From positions 186,001 through 250,000 of the forward strand of contig NZ_FNCJ01000010.1 of NCBI RefSeq assembly GCF_900100735.1: 64,000 bases of DNA. Direction: 5' to 3'. Each line of letters begins with the position of its first letter. Within the stretch, counting starts at the first letter, position 1. A model generated the notes under the pieces. It did no database searches. It was not told the DNA's origin and saw only the letters and a list, made by a program, of their open reading frames with translations. Made by a program: the position numbers and the translations under genes. Origin of the DNA: Paraburkholderia phenazinium (GTDB lineage Bacteria > Pseudomonadota > Gammaproteobacteria > Burkholderiales > Burkholderiaceae). Positions 48,376-59,713 of this stretch are shown one piece after another.

Positions 48376-48406
48376 AAAACGACGCGGCGCGCTTGATGCG
48401 CGCCGC
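48376..48406 (-). terminator. Terminator after secA
   Basis: On the minus strand GCGGCGCGC and GCGCGCCGC form a perfect 9-base stem with loop ATCAA, followed by four T. The T-run is short, so termination may be partial. Confidence 0.6.
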
Positions 48407-48421
48407 TAGTTCAATTCAATC

Positions 48422-51220
48422 TCAAGCAATCTTGCCGTGGCACTGCTTGTACTTCTTGCCGCTGCCGCACGGGCAGGGGTCGTTGCGGCCCACCTTCGGC
48501 ACGCCGTCGCCGAGCGGCTCGACCGGGGCATGCGCGCCGTGGCTCATGGCGTCGCCGATCATCGCGGCCGTCGCCGCTTCAGCTGCCACCGGAGCGGCGG
48601 CCTCGGCGAATTCGGCATGGCGGAACTCGACGTTCTCGAGATGGCTGCCCTGCTCTTCATATTGCTCGGCAGCCTCTTCGAGTTGTTCTGGCGACTGGAT
48701 CTGCACGTTCATCACTACCCGCGTAACTTCGAGCTTCACCGCATCGAGCATCGCAGCGAACAGTTCGAACGCCTCGCGCTTGTACTCCTGCTTCGGGTTC
48801 TTCTGCGCGTAACCGCGCAGATGGATGCCCTGGCGCAGATGGTCGAGCGCGGCGAGGTGTTCGCGCCAGCTACGGTCCAGCGTCTGCAACATGATCGAGC
48901 GTTCGAAGCCGCTGAAGTTTTCGCGGCCGACCTGCGCCACCTTCGACTCGTACGCCTCATCCGCAGCAGCCGTCACCGCTTCGAGAATTTCATCCACGCT
49001 GATCGACGACGACTCGTTGATCATTTCCTGGATCGCCAGATCGAGCTGCCACTCGTTGCGCAGCACTTCTTCCAGCTCAGGCACGTCCCACTGCTCTTCG
49101 ATGCTGCCCGCCGGCACGAACTGATGGACGATGTCGGTAATCACGCCATGACGCATTGCGCCGATGGTTTCCGTGATGTCGTTCGCCTCGAGCAATTCAT
49201 TGCGCTGCTGATAGATCACCTTGCGCTGATCGTTCGACACATCGTCGTATTCGAGCAATTGCTTACGAATATCGAAGTTGCGTGCCTCGACCTTGCGTTG
49301 CGCCGATTCGATCGAACGCGTGACGATGCCCGCTTCGATCGCCTCGCCTTCCGGCATCTTCAGGCGGTCCATGATGGAACGCACGCGGTCGCCGGCGAAA
49401 ATGCGCAGCAGCGGATCTTCCAGCGACAGATAGAAGCGCGACGAACCCGGGTCGCCCTGACGGCCGGCACGGCCGCGCAACTGGTTGTCGATCCGGCGTG
49501 ATTCGTGACGCTCGGTGCCGATGATGTGCAGACCGCCCGCGGCCTTCACCTGGTCGTGCAGCGCCTGCCATTCGTCATGCAGCTTCTGGATGCGGCGTTG
49601 CTTTTCGTCAGCGGGGATGGAGTCATCGAGTTCGATGAAGGTCGCCTGCTTCTCGGCGTTGCCGCCTAGCACGATGTCGGTACCGCGGCCGGCCATATTG
49701 GTCGCGATCGTCACGCGCTGCGGACGGCCCGCTTCCGCCACGATCTCCGCTTCGCGTGCGTGCTGCTTGGCGTTCAGCACTTCGTGCGGCAAGCCTGCTT
49801 GCTTCAGCAAGTGCGACAGCAACTCGGAGTTTTCGATCGAGGTCGTGCCGACCAGCACCGGCTGACCACGTTCGTGGCAGTCGCGAATATCGCGAATCAC
49901 CGCGTCGTAACGTTCCTTCGCCGTCTTGTAAATCTGGTCCTGCTTGTCGATCCGCTTCGGCGGACGGTTCGTCGGGATCACGACCGTTTCCAGCCCGTAG
50001 ATCTCGTTGAACTCGTACGCTTCCGTATCAGCCGTACCGGTCATGCCGGACAGCTTCGCGTACATACGGAAGTAGTTCTGGAACGTGATCGACGCGAGCG
50101 TCTGGTTCTCGCTCTGGATCTTGACGTGTTCCTTCGCCTCGACAGCCTGGTGCAGGCCATCCGACCAGCGGCGGCCCGACATCAGGCGACCGGTGAATTC
50201 GTCGACGATCACGACTTCGTTGTTCTGCACCACGTAGTGCTGGTCTTTGTAGAACAGCGTGTGCGCGCGCAAAGCGGCGTACACGTGATGCATCAACGTG
50301 ATGTTCTGCGGCGCGTACAGGCTTTCGCCCTCGCCGATCAGGCCCCATTCGGAGAGCAGGCGCTCCGCCTTTTCGTGGCCCGATTCCGTCAGGAACACCT
50401 GACGGCCCTTTTCGTCCAGCGTGTAGTCGCCCGGCTTTTCGACGCCCGTGCCGTCTGCCTTTTCTTCGCCAATCTGGCGTTCGAGCAGCGGCGGCAGCGC
50501 ATTCATGCGCACATACAGTTCGGTGTGATCTTCGGCCTGGCCGGAGATGATGAGCGGCGTACGCGCTTCGTCGATCAGGATCGAGTCCACTTCGTCGACG
50601 ACCGCGAAATTCAGCGAGCGCTGCACCCGCGCATCGGTCTCGTAGACCATGTTGTCGCGCAGGTAGTCGAAGCCGAATTCGTTGTTGGTACCGTAGGTGA
50701 TGTCCGACGCGTACGCCTGCTGCTTCATGGCATGGTCCATCTGCGACAGGTTGATACCCACCGACAGACCAAGGAAGTTATACAGGCGCGCCATCCATTC
50801 GGCGTCACGCTGCGCAAGGTAATCGTTCACCGTCACGACGTGCACGCCGCGCCCAGCGAGCGCGTTCAGGTACACCGGCAGCGTGGCGACCAGCGTCTTG
50901 CCTTCGCCGGTGCGCATTTCGGCGATCTTGCCGTAGTGCAGCACCATCCCGCCGATCAGCTGGACGTCGAAGTGGCGCATCTTCAGCACACGCTTGCTTG
51001 CCTCGCGGCAGACCGCGAAGGCCTCCGGCAGCAGCTTGTCGAGCGACTCGCCGCTGGCGATGCGCTGGCGGAATTCACCCGTTTTGGCGCGCAGTTGGTC
51101 ATCCGTCAATTGCTCGATCTGCGGCTCGAGCGCATTGATCGCCGTGACGGTCTTTTGATATTGCTTGACTAGCCGCTGGTTGCGGCTGCCAAAAATCTTT
51201 TGTAGAAAACCGGTGGTCAT
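48422..51220 (-). CDS. secA: Preprotein translocase ATPase SecA
   Basis: 932-aa motor that drives proteins through SecYEG. Walker A MRTGEGKT is at 102-109, [19 protein letters not shown] contains the DEAD-type Walker B, and [11 protein letters not shown] and [17 protein letters not shown] are in the second nucleotide-binding fold. The C-terminal zinc motif [14 protein letters not shown] binds SecB. The ATG producing [16 protein letters not shown] fits E. coli SecA (901 aa); a 101-codon upstream extension is rejected. Divergent from dciA. Confidence 0.98.
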   Translation of the reverse strand: MTTGFLQKIFGSRNQRLVKQYQKTVTAINALEPQIEQLTDDQLRAKTGEFRQRIASGESLDKLLPEAFAVCREASKRVLKMRHFDVQLIGGMVLHYGKIAEMRTGEGKTLVATLPVYLNALAGRGVHVVTVNDYLAQRDAEWMARLYNFLGLSVGINLSQMDHAMKQQAYASDITYGTNNEFGFDYLRDNMVYETDARVQRSLNFAVVDEVDSILIDEARTPLIISGQAEDHTELYVRMNALPPLLERQIGEEKADGTGVEKPGDYTLDEKGRQVFLTESGHEKAERLLSEWGLIGEGESLYAPQNITLMHHVYAALRAHTLFYKDQHYVVQNNEVVIVDEFTGRLMSGRRWSDGLHQAVEAKEHVKIQSENQTLASITFQNYFRMYAKLSGMTGTADTEAYEFNEIYGLETVVIPTNRPPKRIDKQDQIYKTAKERYDAVIRDIRDCHERGQPVLVGTTSIENSELLSHLLKQAGLPHEVLNAKQHAREAEIVAEAGRPQRVTIATNMAGRGTDIVLGGNAEKQATFIELDDSIPADEKQRRIQKLHDEWQALHDQVKAAGGLHIIGTERHESRRIDNQLRGRAGRQGDPGSSRFYLSLEDPLLRIFAGDRVRSIMDRLKMPEGEAIEAGIVTRSIESAQRKVEARNFDIRKQLLEYDDVSNDQRKVIYQQRNELLEANDITETIGAMRHGVITDIVHQFVPAGSIEEQWDVPELEEVLRNEWQLDLAIQEMINESSSISVDEILEAVTAAADEAYESKVAQVGRENFSGFERSIMLQTLDRSWREHLAALDHLRQGIHLRGYAQKNPKQEYKREAFELFAAMLDAVKLEVTRVVMNVQIQSPEQLEEAAEQYEEQGSHLENVEFRHAEFAEAAAPVAAEAATAAMIGDAMSHGAHAPVEPLGDGVPKVGRNDPCPCGSGKKYKQCHGKIA

Positions 51221-51498
51221 CGGATCGGTGTCTGCGTCGCGGCTTCGGCTGGTTCTCGGCATGCGGTTGGGCCACATGCGGGTCCGGGGTCGGAAGTGCC
51301 TCGGCGGCTTAGTCCAAGAGTGAATTCGAATCGGGCATTTTAGCACGCGGCCCAGCGTGCGCCTGTGACACAGGCGCGACGCAGGGACGCCGTGCTCAGC
51401 CCCAGCCGGAGCCCATCGGAGCCGGCCGGGAGCACATCCCGCGCGGTACAATCCCGGCGTGGGTGCGCATAGTGTGCACTCACGCCCTACTATCCTAC

Positions 51499-51996
51499 AT
51501 GAGCCGCTCCCCGTCGTTTTCAAGGCCGCCGCCGAAGCAGTTCAACACCCGCCGCCCGCAGCCGGTCGCCGAGGTGCTCAACCGCACCGATGCCTTTGCC
51601 GCCCTGCGCGCCGGGGTGGAGCAGATCGCCGCGCTCGAGCGGGACCTGCGGCAGTTGCTGCCCGACTACCTGGCCTCGAGCGTCGAACCTGGATTCATCA
51701 AGGACGGCGTACTGGCACTATTTGCTGCGCATAACGCGCTGGCGGCTCGCTTGCGCCATCTGGAGCCGCGTCTGTTGTCCGATCTGCAGCAGCGCGGCTG
51801 GTCAGTCAACGCGTTGCGGATCCGCGTGCGGCCGCAAGCGGTGAAAGAGCCGCCCCCCATCAAACAGGCCCGCATGACGCCGGCAGGCGCCGACGCCTTG
51901 CACGCGCTGAGCGAATCGCTCGCGCCCTCGCCCTTACAGGCGGCGCTCGCAAAGATGGCGGCGCGGCACCTGCGAAATCGCGAAACCAAAAAATAA
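51499..51996 (+). CDS. dciA: DciA/DUF721-family protein
   Basis: 165-aa basic protein. The DUF721 core covers about 25-105 ([28 protein letters not shown], then [11 protein letters not shown]). DciA is the ancestral loader/operator of replicative helicase in bacteria lacking DnaC, so this protein probably helps load DnaB. The start giving [11 protein letters not shown] is chosen; twelve in-frame codons upstream are less likely. Divergent from secA, with about 280 bases between, and followed by a terminator. Confidence 0.82.
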   Translation: MSRSPSFSRPPPKQFNTRRPQPVAEVLNRTDAFAALRAGVEQIAALERDLRQLLPDYLASSVEPGFIKDGVLALFAAHNALAARLRHLEPRLLSDLQQRGWSVNALRIRVRPQAVKEPPPIKQARMTPAGADALHALSESLAPSPLQAALAKMAARHLRNRETKK

Positions 51997-52024
51997 GCGG
52001 CCCCGCAGGGCCGCTTATTTTTCA
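51990..52024 (+). terminator. Rho-independent terminator, bidirectional
   Basis: AAATAAGCGGCCC and GGGCCGCTTATTT pair across a CGCA loop with A and T tracts. It overlaps the end of dciA and separates it from the convergent lpxC. Confidence 0.9.
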
Positions 52025-52062
52025 TACGTTAGAAGCGCACGCTACGCGGCGCTCCCGCAGAC

Positions 52063-52980
52063 TCAGGCAAATGCCGTTTGCGTATCGAACGCAAAGCCAC
52101 GCGGTGCTTTCTGCTTGTCTTCGAAGGTCACGATTTCGTATGCGTCCTCGTGCTTCAACAGTTCGCGCAGCAGCGCGTTATTGAGCCCGTGGCCCGACTT
52201 GTACGCCGTGTACGAGGCGAGCAGCGGGTGGCCAACCACATACAGGTCGCCGATCGCGTCGAGCATCTTGTGCTTCACGAACTCGTCGTCGTAGCGCAGG
52301 CCGTCGTTGTTCAGGATGCGGTACTCGTCCAGGGCGATGGCGTTGTCCATGCTGGCGCCGCGGGCGAGGCCCAGTTCACGGAGCATTTCCACTTCATGCG
52401 CATAGCCGAATGTGCGGGCCCGGGCGATATCGCGCACGTAGGACGTATGCGCGAAGTCCACTTCCAGCGCCTGGCCAGTCTTGTCGACCGCCGGGTGACG
52501 GAAATCGATCGTGAATTTCAGCTTGAAACCAAAAAACGGGTCCAGGCGGGCGAACTTGTCGCCTTCACGGATTTCGACCGGTTTCGTGACCTTGATGAAC
52601 TTCTTCGCCGCGTTCTGTTCCTCAACCCCTACCGACTGGATCAGGAACACGAACGTCGCGGCGCTGCCGTCCATGATCGGAATTTCTTCGGCGGTGACAT
52701 CGACATAAAGGTTGTCGATGCCGAGGCCCGCGCAGGCCGACATCAAATGTTCGATGGTCGAGACACGCACGCCATCCTTCTGGAGCACGGAGGCGAGGCG
52801 CGTGTCGCCGATCGACGTCGTGGCCGCAAGAATGTCTACCGGGGTCGGCAAGTCCACACGTGTGAACACGATACCCGTGTCAGGACCCGCCGGGCGGAGC
52901 GTCAACTCGACCTTGCGGCCCGAGTGCACCCCGATGCCGACAGTCTTGACAATCGATTTGATAGTGCGCTGCTTCAACAT
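52063..52980 (-). CDS. lpxC: UDP-3-O-acyl-N-acetylglucosamine deacetylase
   Basis: 305-aa zinc amidase that commits to lipid A synthesis. His78 in STIEHLMSA is the first zinc ligand; the others lie in [12 protein letters not shown], and [13 protein letters not shown] contains the catalytic His. Length equals E. coli LpxC. The ATG giving [15 protein letters not shown] is chosen; ten upstream codons are extra. TATACT lies about 50-60 bases upstream and may be its -10. It follows the dcw cluster as in many proteobacteria. Confidence 0.97.
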   Translation of the reverse strand: MLKQRTIKSIVKTVGIGVHSGRKVELTLRPAGPDTGIVFTRVDLPTPVDILAATTSIGDTRLASVLQKDGVRVSTIEHLMSACAGLGIDNLYVDVTAEEIPIMDGSAATFVFLIQSVGVEEQNAAKKFIKVTKPVEIREGDKFARLDPFFGFKLKFTIDFRHPAVDKTGQALEVDFAHTSYVRDIARARTFGYAHEVEMLRELGLARGASMDNAIALDEYRILNNDGLRYDDEFVKHKMLDAIGDLYVVGHPLLASYTAYKSGHGLNNALLRELLKHEDAYEIVTFEDKQKAPRGFAFDTQTAFA

Positions 52981-53256
52981 GGTGATCTTCTGTTCGATTG
53001 AAAATCCCAATCGGGACTTTTTATTCCATAGCGCGAAGTATACTCCATTACCCTAAGGAGCGTCGTTGCACTGACGGTATCAATCTGTTTCGCTGCATTA
53101 CCCAAGTTACCGAATGGGCAAAGCGTGACGGGCCGATGCCCGGAACGGAGGCGTTTCCGGACATCAGCCCGCGTTACGACTTGTCACACGAATGCCTTCT
53201 GGCCGTTGCCCTGGCACAACGAAGCGCCGGGAAAAAGGCCCTTCAGCACTCCAGAA

Positions 53257-53760
53257 CTAGCTCAACGTAGCGAGGATACTCCCTGCATCGCTGACTTCGA
53301 ACTTGCCGGGTGCCTCGACGTGCAGCGTCTTGACCACGCCGTCGTCGACCACCATCGCGTAGCGCTGGGAACGAATCCCCATGCCGCGCGCCGACAGGTC
53401 CTGCTCCAGACCGAGCGCCCGCGTGAAAGCCGCACTACCGTCCGCCATCATGCGCACCTTGCCCGAGGTGTGCTGATCGCGTCCCCACGCGCCCATAACG
53501 AACGCGTCGTTGACGGACACGCACCAGATTTCGTCGATGCCGGCAGCGCGCAACTGCTCGGCGTGCTCGACATAACCCGGTACATGCTTGGCCGAACAGG
53601 TTGGGGTGAACGCGCCCGGCAATCCGAAGATCACCACGCGTTTGCCCGCCGTCTGTTCGCGCACGTCGAAGCTGTTCGGCCCGATCGTGCAGCCCGCACG
53701 GTCGTCTTCGATCAATTCGAAGACGGTTGCGTCGGGTAGCTTTTCACCCACCTTGATCAT
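53257..53760 (-). CDS. Prx5-type peroxiredoxin
   Basis: 167-aa peroxiredoxin of the AhpC/TSA redoxin (Prx5-like) group. Peroxidatic Cys55 lies in PGAFTPTCSAKHVPGY, and WGRDQHTSGKVRMMADG is characteristic of the subgroup. Cys24 may be an additional thiol. Proteins of this type reduce peroxides with glutaredoxin or glutathione; the donor here is inferred. It lies between ftsZ and lpxC on the same strand, with 259 bases after ftsZ and 276 before lpxC. Confidence 0.92.
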   Translation of the reverse strand: MIKVGEKLPDATVFELIEDDRAGCTIGPNSFDVREQTAGKRVVIFGLPGAFTPTCSAKHVPGYVEHAEQLRAAGIDEIWCVSVNDAFVMGAWGRDQHTSGKVRMMADGSAAFTRALGLEQDLSARGMGIRSQRYAMVVDDGVVKTLHVEAPGKFEVSDAGSILATLS

Positions 53761-54019
53761 GCTCAGTCCTTCACATCGATGCGGAGCGTGCCCGCACGTT
53801 GTTGCGCCGCAGTGGATCGCGCATTTGCGCACCTGCCCCTACTTTTTGCGCTATCTGCCGGCGACAGCCACCCCTTCCGCTTCGCGAATCCGAAGAGGGC
53901 ACCTGTCCTTGCCGCGTTCTTACGAAACGCAGCCTGCCTGGTCGTTCCACCCGCCACGCTCGTGCATTTCCCTGCTGGCACGCAATCCACGTGCCGCAGC
54001 GAAAGCCTGCTCGCGCGCG

Positions 54020-55216
54020 TCAGTCCGCCTGCTTGCGCAGGAAGGCCGGAATATCGTACGTATCGACGCCCTTTTCCTGCAGCGCCTGCACGTGCGAAGC
54101 CGCCGTGTCACGCGAAGTGCGCCACACTGCCGGCGTATCCAGCGCGCCGTAGTCTGCCGTGCTTGCGTGGTGTTGCGGAGCGTACGCATGTTGCATTGCG
54201 CCGATCGGCTGGTTGTCCGTGCCGGTACGCAGCAGCGTCATCGGTGCCGACTGCTGCTTCTTCGCCGCACGGCCCAGACCCGTTGCCACCACCGTCACGC
54301 GCAGCGCGTCGCCCATTGCATCATCGTATACCGCACCGAAAATCACGGTAGCGTCTTCCGCCGCGTAGCTCTTGATGGTGTTCATCACTTCGCGGGTTTC
54401 CGACAAACGCAGCGAACGGCTCGACGTGATGTTGACCAGCACGCCACGTGCGCCCGACAGATCCACGCCTTCCAGCAGCGGGCTAGCCACAGCCTGCTCG
54501 GCAGCCAGACGCGCGCGATCGACGCCGGCAACCGTCGCCGTGCCCATCATCGCCTTGCCTTGCTCGCCCATCACCGTCTTCACGTCTTCAAAGTCGACGT
54601 TCACCAGACCGTCGACGTTGATGATTTCGGCGATGCCTGCAACCGCGTTGTTCAGAACGTCGTCTGCGCACTGGAAGCACTTGTCCATCTCGGCGTCATC
54701 GCCCATCACCTCGAACAGCTTGTCGTTCAGAACGACGATCAGCGAGTCGACGTGATCCTCCAGTTGCTGCGAACCAGCTTCTGCCACACGCATGCGCTTG
54801 CCGCCTTCGAATTCGAACGGCTTGCTGACCACGCCAACAGTCAAGATACCCATTTCCTTGGCGATCTGCGCCACGACCGGAGCTGCCCCCGTGCCCGTGC
54901 CGCCACCCATGCCTGCGGTGATGAACACCATGTGTGCGCCGCGCAGTGCGTCTGCGATACGCTCACGTGCTTCTTCTGCTGCTGCGCGGCCCATTTCCGG
55001 CTTGGCACCAGCGCCCAGACCGGTGTTGCCGAGCTGGATCACCGCGGTGGCACGCGAACGCGACAGAGCCTGTGCGTCCGTGTTCATCACGATGAAGTCG
55101 ACGCCTTGCACGCCGCGGTTGATCATGTGCTGAACGGCATTGCCGCCAGCGCCACCGACTCCGACCACCTTGATGATGGTGCCGTTGGTTTCGGTTTCCA
55201 GCATCTGGAATTCCAT
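54020..55216 (-). CDS. ftsZ: Cell division protein FtsZ
   Basis: 398-aa tubulin-like GTPase that forms the division ring. The signature GGGTGTG is at 104-110 and NTDAQAL and DFEDVKTVM are conserved. The C-terminal DIPAFLRKQ peptide binds FtsA and ZapD-type partners. The start giving MEFQMLETETNGT is chosen; 21 upstream codons are not family-like. It follows ftsA with a 129-base gap that may hold its own promoter. Confidence 0.98.
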   Translation of the reverse strand: MEFQMLETETNGTIIKVVGVGGAGGNAVQHMINRGVQGVDFIVMNTDAQALSRSRATAVIQLGNTGLGAGAKPEMGRAAAEEARERIADALRGAHMVFITAGMGGGTGTGAAPVVAQIAKEMGILTVGVVSKPFEFEGGKRMRVAEAGSQQLEDHVDSLIVVLNDKLFEVMGDDAEMDKCFQCADDVLNNAVAGIAEIINVDGLVNVDFEDVKTVMGEQGKAMMGTATVAGVDRARLAAEQAVASPLLEGVDLSGARGVLVNITSSRSLRLSETREVMNTIKSYAAEDATVIFGAVYDDAMGDALRVTVVATGLGRAAKKQQSAPMTLLRTGTDNQPIGAMQHAYAPQHHASTADYGALDTPAVWRTSRDTAASHVQALQEKGVDTYDIPAFLRKQAD

Positions 55217-55345
55217 GTTGCCTCCGTCAAGATAAAAAATTGCAGCCACTCGGCCGTTATTCGGCAGGAGATCGGGCAACCCCCTGTCGCGCGCCAGCCG
55301 CCGGCACCAGCGCGTATTTTAAAAACCGTTCGTACAGCGAATGCT

Positions 55346-56578
55346 TTAGAAATTGCCCAGGAACCAGTCCTTCATGCGGGTGAAGACCTGGCCCATCGAA
55401 CCGGATTGCACCGCCACCTTGCGGCCGCGCATCCGTTGCGAACGTCCTTCCACCAGCAGGCCCATCGCCGTCGAGTAGCGCGGGTTGCGCACCACGTCCG
55501 CGAGACCGCCCGCGTATTCCGGCACGCCGATCCGCACCGGCTTCAGGAAAATGTCCTCACCCAGTTCGACCATGCCGATCATCATCGACGCACCACCGGT
55601 CAGAACCACGCCGGAGCTCAGCAGTTCCTCGTAACCCGACTCGCGCACCACCTGCTGCACGAGCGAAAACAGTTCTTCGACACGCGGCTCGATCACCGCC
55701 GCCAGCGCCTGGCGCGACAGCGTGCGCGGACCGCGCTCGCCCAGACCCGGCACTTCGATCATCTCGTCCGGATCGGCAAGCGCCTGCTTGGCAATGCCGT
55801 AGTCGACCTTGATGTCTTCCGCATCCGGCGTCGGCGTACGCAGCGCCATGGCGATGTCGCTGGTGATCTGGTCGCCGGCGATCGGAATCACCGCGGTATG
55901 ACGGATCGCGCCTTCGCTGAAAATCGCGATGTCCGTCGTACCGCCGCCGATGTCGACCAGCACCACGCCCAGCTCCTTCTCGTCTTCCGTCAGCACCGCC
56001 AGCGACGACGCCAGCGGCTGCAGGATCAGGTCGTTCACTTCAAGCCCGCAACGGCGCACGCACTTGACGATGTTCTGCGCCGCGCTCACCGCGCCCGTCA
56101 CGATATGCACCTTCACTTCGAGGCGGATGCCGCTCATGCCGATCGGCTCGCGGACGTCTTCCTGGCCGTCGATGATGAATTCCTGGGTCAGGATGTGCAG
56201 CACCTGCTGATCGGTCGGGATGTTGATCGCCTTGGCCGTCTCGATCACGCGCGCGACGTCCGCCTGCGTGACTTCCTTTTCCTTGATCGCCACCATGCCG
56301 CTCGAATTGAACGAGCGGATATGGCTGCCGGCGATCCCGGTAAACACATTCGTGATCTTGCAGTCAGCCATCAGCTCGGCTTCTTCAAGCGCCCGCTGAA
56401 TAGACTGCACGGTGGCCTCGATGTTCACCACCACGCCTTTCTTGAGCCCCTTCGATTCGCTCTGGCCGAGGCCGATCACCTCGTAGTGACCTTCGCCTTT
56501 CAGCTCGGCGACGATGGCCACGACCTTCGACGTCCCAATGTCGAGGGCGACCAGCAGATCTTTGTAGTCTTTACTCAT
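55346..56578 (-). CDS. ftsA: Cell division protein FtsA
   Basis: 410-aa actin-like ATPase that tethers FtsZ to the membrane. LVALDIGTSKVVAIVAEL is the N-terminal phosphate-binding motif; VLVDIGGGTTDIAIF and VVLTGGASMMIGM are further actin-fold motifs. The C-terminal segment FTRMKDWFLGNF is the amphipathic membrane-targeting helix. It begins 27 bases after ftsQ. Confidence 0.97.
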   Translation of the reverse strand: MSKDYKDLLVALDIGTSKVVAIVAELKGEGHYEVIGLGQSESKGLKKGVVVNIEATVQSIQRALEEAELMADCKITNVFTGIAGSHIRSFNSSGMVAIKEKEVTQADVARVIETAKAINIPTDQQVLHILTQEFIIDGQEDVREPIGMSGIRLEVKVHIVTGAVSAAQNIVKCVRRCGLEVNDLILQPLASSLAVLTEDEKELGVVLVDIGGGTTDIAIFSEGAIRHTAVIPIAGDQITSDIAMALRTPTPDAEDIKVDYGIAKQALADPDEMIEVPGLGERGPRTLSRQALAAVIEPRVEELFSLVQQVVRESGYEELLSSGVVLTGGASMMIGMVELGEDIFLKPVRIGVPEYAGGLADVVRNPRYSTAMGLLVEGRSQRMRGRKVAVQSGSMGQVFTRMKDWFLGNF

Positions 56579-56605
56579 AGCGTGCTCATTGCGTGTGATG
56601 TTCCG

Positions 56606-57358
56606 TTACTTCTTGCCTTTGTCGGGTTCGCTGATAAAGCGCATGCCTGCTGCGCGAATCGCGAAACCGTTCGGATAGCGCAAGTCCGCATACTCGATAT
56701 CCTTCCCCCAACGTTGCGTCACTGCTGCCCACGCCGCCGTCAGGCGCCGGCTGCGATCAAACAGCGTCTGCTGATTGCGCTCGCGCCCCAGTTCCACCTG
56801 CGTGCCGTTCGACAGCTTCACCGTCCAGGCGTAACGCGGCGACAGCGTTACCTCTTCCGGCGTCGCGCCCAGCGGCGCAAACCATTTCTTGAAGTCGCGA
56901 TAGCGTGCGACCACTTCCTGCGCCGTGCCGTCGGGACCGTCGAAGGCCGGCAGATCCTCTTCGAGTTCGCCCTGATTGGCCGTGAACAGTTCGCCGTCCA
57001 CGCTCACCAGTTGATCGCTGCCCCACGTCCCTAGCGGTTTGTACTCTTCCAGCGTGACAGCCAGCGCATTCGGCCAGACGCGCCGCACACTCGCGTGACG
57101 CACCCACGGCATCTGTTCGAAGGCCTGGCGCGCCGCGTCCAGATCCACGGTAAAAAAGTTGCCCTTCAAGCGGCCCACTACCCCGGCGCGCACCGTTGGC
57201 GAATTGATGTGCTCGGTGTCGCCGTCGATGCGGATTTCGCGCAACGCAAAGTTCGGCCGCTGCACCAGCCAGATCCCGCCAGCCGCCAGCAGCACGAGCA
57301 CCAGCAACGCGTGCAACGCGTTGGCGGCGAAATTGAGCTGGCGAACGTTGTTCCACAT
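56606..57358 (-). CDS. ftsQ: Cell division protein FtsQ
   Basis: 250-aa bitopic divisome protein. A cytoplasmic N-terminus of about 12 residues is followed by one transmembrane helix at 13-31, a POTRA domain at about 35-105 (LREIRIDGDTEHINSPTV), and the FtsQ beta domain. It links FtsA/FtsK to the FtsB-FtsL complex in the periplasm. Ends 27 bases before ftsA and starts 10 bases after ddl. Confidence 0.95.
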   Translation of the reverse strand: MWNNVRQLNFAANALHALLVLVLLAAGGIWLVQRPNFALREIRIDGDTEHINSPTVRAGVVGRLKGNFFTVDLDAARQAFEQMPWVRHASVRRVWPNALAVTLEEYKPLGTWGSDQLVSVDGELFTANQGELEEDLPAFDGPDGTAQEVVARYRDFKKWFAPLGATPEEVTLSPRYAWTVKLSNGTQVELGRERNQQTLFDRSRRLTAAWAAVTQRWGKDIEYADLRYPNGFAIRAAGMRFISEPDKGKK

Positions 57359-57368
57359 AGCGATAACG

Positions 57369-58310
57369 TCAGCCCTTCAGCGTGAGCGCCAACACGCTCA
57401 CGACCAGTTCTTTGTAGCTGATGCCGACCGCACGCGCCGCTTTCGGCGGCAGCGAGTGATCGGTCATGCCCGGCGCCGTGTTCACTTCGAGGAAATACGG
57501 GTTGCCCTGTGCATCCAGCATGAAATCGGCACGGCCCCAATCGGTGCAGCCGAGCACGTCGAACGCGCGGCGCGCCAGCGTCTTCAGGCGCGCTTCCTCG
57601 GCCGGCGCCACGCCGCACGGAATCAGGTACTGCGTATCGTTGGCGACGTACTTCGCGTGATAGTCGTAGAACTCGCCCGCCGGCACGATACGGATCACCG
57701 GCAGATCCAGGTCGCCTGCAATGCATGCGGTGTACTCGCCGCCGCCTTCGATGCTCTTTTCCACCACGACGATCTTGTCGAACTTCGCGGCTTCTTCCAG
57801 CGCAGCCGGCAACGCATCGGCGCTCTTCACCTTGATTACCGCGACGCTCGAACCTTCGCTTGCCGGCTTCACGAACAGCGGCAAGCCGAGCTTGGCGACG
57901 ATATCCGCCGCGCGCGCCGCATAGTCGTCACCGCGCAGCACCGCTTCGAACGGCGGCGTCGGCACGCCCAGTTGCTGCCACACGAGCTTGGTGCGGAACT
58001 TGTCGAGACCGAGCGCCGAGCCCAGTACGCCGCTGCCGGTGTAGCGAATGCCGTAGAAGTCGAGCGCGCCCTGAATCTGGCCGTTCTCGCCGTAGCCGCC
58101 ATGCAGCGCGTTGAAGGCGCGCACAAAACCCTCGTCTTTCAACGCCGCGAGCGGACGCTCAGCGGGGTCGAACGGATGAGCGTCGATGCCGGCCTCGCGC
58201 AAGCCTTGCAGCACGAGGCGGCCCGAGTTGAGCGACACTTCGCGCTCGGCGGATTCACCGCCAAGCAGGACTGCCACTTTGCCGAACGTCTTAGGATCGA
58301 TACTGCTCAT
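57369..58310 (-). CDS. ddlB: D-alanine--D-alanine ligase
   Basis: 313-aa ATP-grasp ligase that makes D-Ala-D-Ala for the peptidoglycan stem. [18 protein letters not shown] at the N-terminus and [18 protein letters not shown] near the end are diagnostic. Length matches E. coli DdlB (306 aa). The start overlaps the murC stop by 4 bases (ATGA). Confidence 0.97.
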   Translation of the reverse strand: MSSIDPKTFGKVAVLLGGESAEREVSLNSGRLVLQGLREAGIDAHPFDPAERPLAALKDEGFVRAFNALHGGYGENGQIQGALDFYGIRYTGSGVLGSALGLDKFRTKLVWQQLGVPTPPFEAVLRGDDYAARAADIVAKLGLPLFVKPASEGSSVAVIKVKSADALPAALEEAAKFDKIVVVEKSIEGGGEYTACIAGDLDLPVIRIVPAGEFYDYHAKYVANDTQYLIPCGVAPAEEARLKTLARRAFDVLGCTDWGRADFMLDAQGNPYFLEVNTAPGMTDHSLPPKAARAVGISYKELVVSVLALTLKG

Positions 58311-59713
58311 TTCACACCTTCGCTTTGCGCGATGCGACCGGGCACACCGCCGATCGAACCCGCACCCATCGTGATCACCACATCGCCTTCACGCACCAGA
58401 GCCGCGAGCGCATCCGGCACTTCATCCACCGTTTCGACAAACACCGGTTCGGTCTTGCCCGCCACGCGGATCGCGCGTGCCAGCGCCCGGCCGTCGGCGG
58501 CGACGATCGGCGCTTCGCCCGCTGAATAGACCTCCGTCAACACCAAAGCATCGACGGTGGACAGCACTTTCACAAAATCTTCGAAGCAGTCACGCGTACG
58601 CGTGAAGCGGTGCGGCTGGAACGCCAGCACCAGACGCCGGCCAGGGAACGCGCCACGGGCCGCAGCAATCGTCGCGGCCATTTCCACCGGGTGATGGCCG
58701 TAGTCGTCGACCAGCGTGTAGGTGCCGCCGGGCTTTTCGCCTGAAGTCACCAGCACTTCGCCGTAGCGCTGGAAGCGCCGGCCTACGCCGTTGAAATCCG
58801 CCAGCGCTCGCTGGATATCGGCATCTTTCACTTCAAGTTCAGTCGCAATCGCAATGGCGGCCAAAGCGTTCTGCACGTTGTGCGTGCCCGGCAGGTTCAA
58901 AACGATGTCGATCGGCGCCGCATCTTCGCGCAGCGCCGTGAAGTGCATCCGGCCATCGTGAGCCTCGACGTTCACCGCGCGCACCTGCGCATCGGCCGCG
59001 AGACCGTAGCGAATGATCGGCTTCGAGACGAACGGCAGGATCTCCTTCACGTTCGGATCGTCGACGCACAGCACCGCAATGCCGTAGAACGGCAGGCGAT
59101 GCGTGAACTCGATGAACGCCTGCTTGAGCCGCGCAAAATCGTGGCCGTAGGTGTCCATGTGATCGGCATCGATGTTCGTGATGACTTCGATCACCGGGAA
59201 CAGATTCAGGAACGACGCATCCGACTCGTCCGCTTCGGCGACGATGAAGTCGCCGGTGCCGAGGCGCGCGTTCGCGCCTGCGCTGATCAGCCGGCCGCCG
59301 ATCACGAAAGTCGGATCGAGACCGCCCGCGGCGAGCACGCTCGCCACCAGCGAGGTGGTCGTCGTTTTGCCGTGCGTGCCGGCAATCGCAATGCCTTGCT
59401 TCAGGCGCATCAGTTCGGCGAGCATCACCGCGCGCGGCACGATCGGAATGCGGCGATGACGCGCGGCCAGCACTTCCGGGTTGTCGCTGCGCACAGCCGT
59501 CGAGACGACCACGGCGTTCGCGCCTTCGATGTTCTCGGCGTCATGGCCGATCGCAATGCGCGCGCCGAGCGCGGCGAGGCGGTCGGTCACGGCGTTCTTC
59601 GCCAGGTCCGAGCCGCTCACCTGATAGCCGAGGTTCACCAGCACTTCGGCGATGCCGCTCATCCCTGCGCCGCCGATACCGACGAAATGAATATGTTTGA
59701 CGATGTGTTTCAT
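58307..59713 (-). CDS. murC: UDP-N-acetylmuramate--L-alanine ligase
   Basis: 468-aa Mur ligase that adds L-Ala to UDP-MurNAc. [17 protein letters not shown] at the N-terminus is MurC-specific and the P-loop GTHGKTTTT is at 112-120. [13 protein letters not shown] is the carbamoyl-type central motif. It overlaps murG (ATGA at 59710-59713) and ddlB. Confidence 0.97.
   Translation of the reverse strand: MKHIVKHIHFVGIGGAGMSGIAEVLVNLGYQVSGSDLAKNAVTDRLAALGARIAIGHDAENIEGANAVVVSTAVRSDNPEVLAARHRRIPIVPRAVMLAELMRLKQGIAIAGTHGKTTTTSLVASVLAAGGLDPTFVIGGRLISAGANARLGTGDFIVAEADESDASFLNLFPVIEVITNIDADHMDTYGHDFARLKQAFIEFTHRLPFYGIAVLCVDDPNVKEILPFVSKPIIRYGLAADAQVRAVNVEAHDGRMHFTALREDAAPIDIVLNLPGTHNVQNALAAIAIATELEVKDADIQRALADFNGVGRRFQRYGEVLVTSGEKPGGTYTLVDDYGHHPVEMAATIAAARGAFPGRRLVLAFQPHRFTRTRDCFEDFVKVLSTVDALVLTEVYSAGEAPIVAADGRALARAIRVAGKTEPVFVETVDEVPDALAALVREGDVVITMGAGSIGGVPGRIAQSEGVK

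Noticed and set aside
53020-53110. Sigma70 promoter for lpxC with TATACT as -10
   Set aside because: A good -10 is present but no acceptable -35 hexamer at 16-18 bases, so it is not listed as a feature.
53588-57034. Very long plus-strand open frame opposite ftsZ, ftsA and ftsQ
   Set aside because: It lies antisense to three well-supported genes and has a composition of shadow frames.
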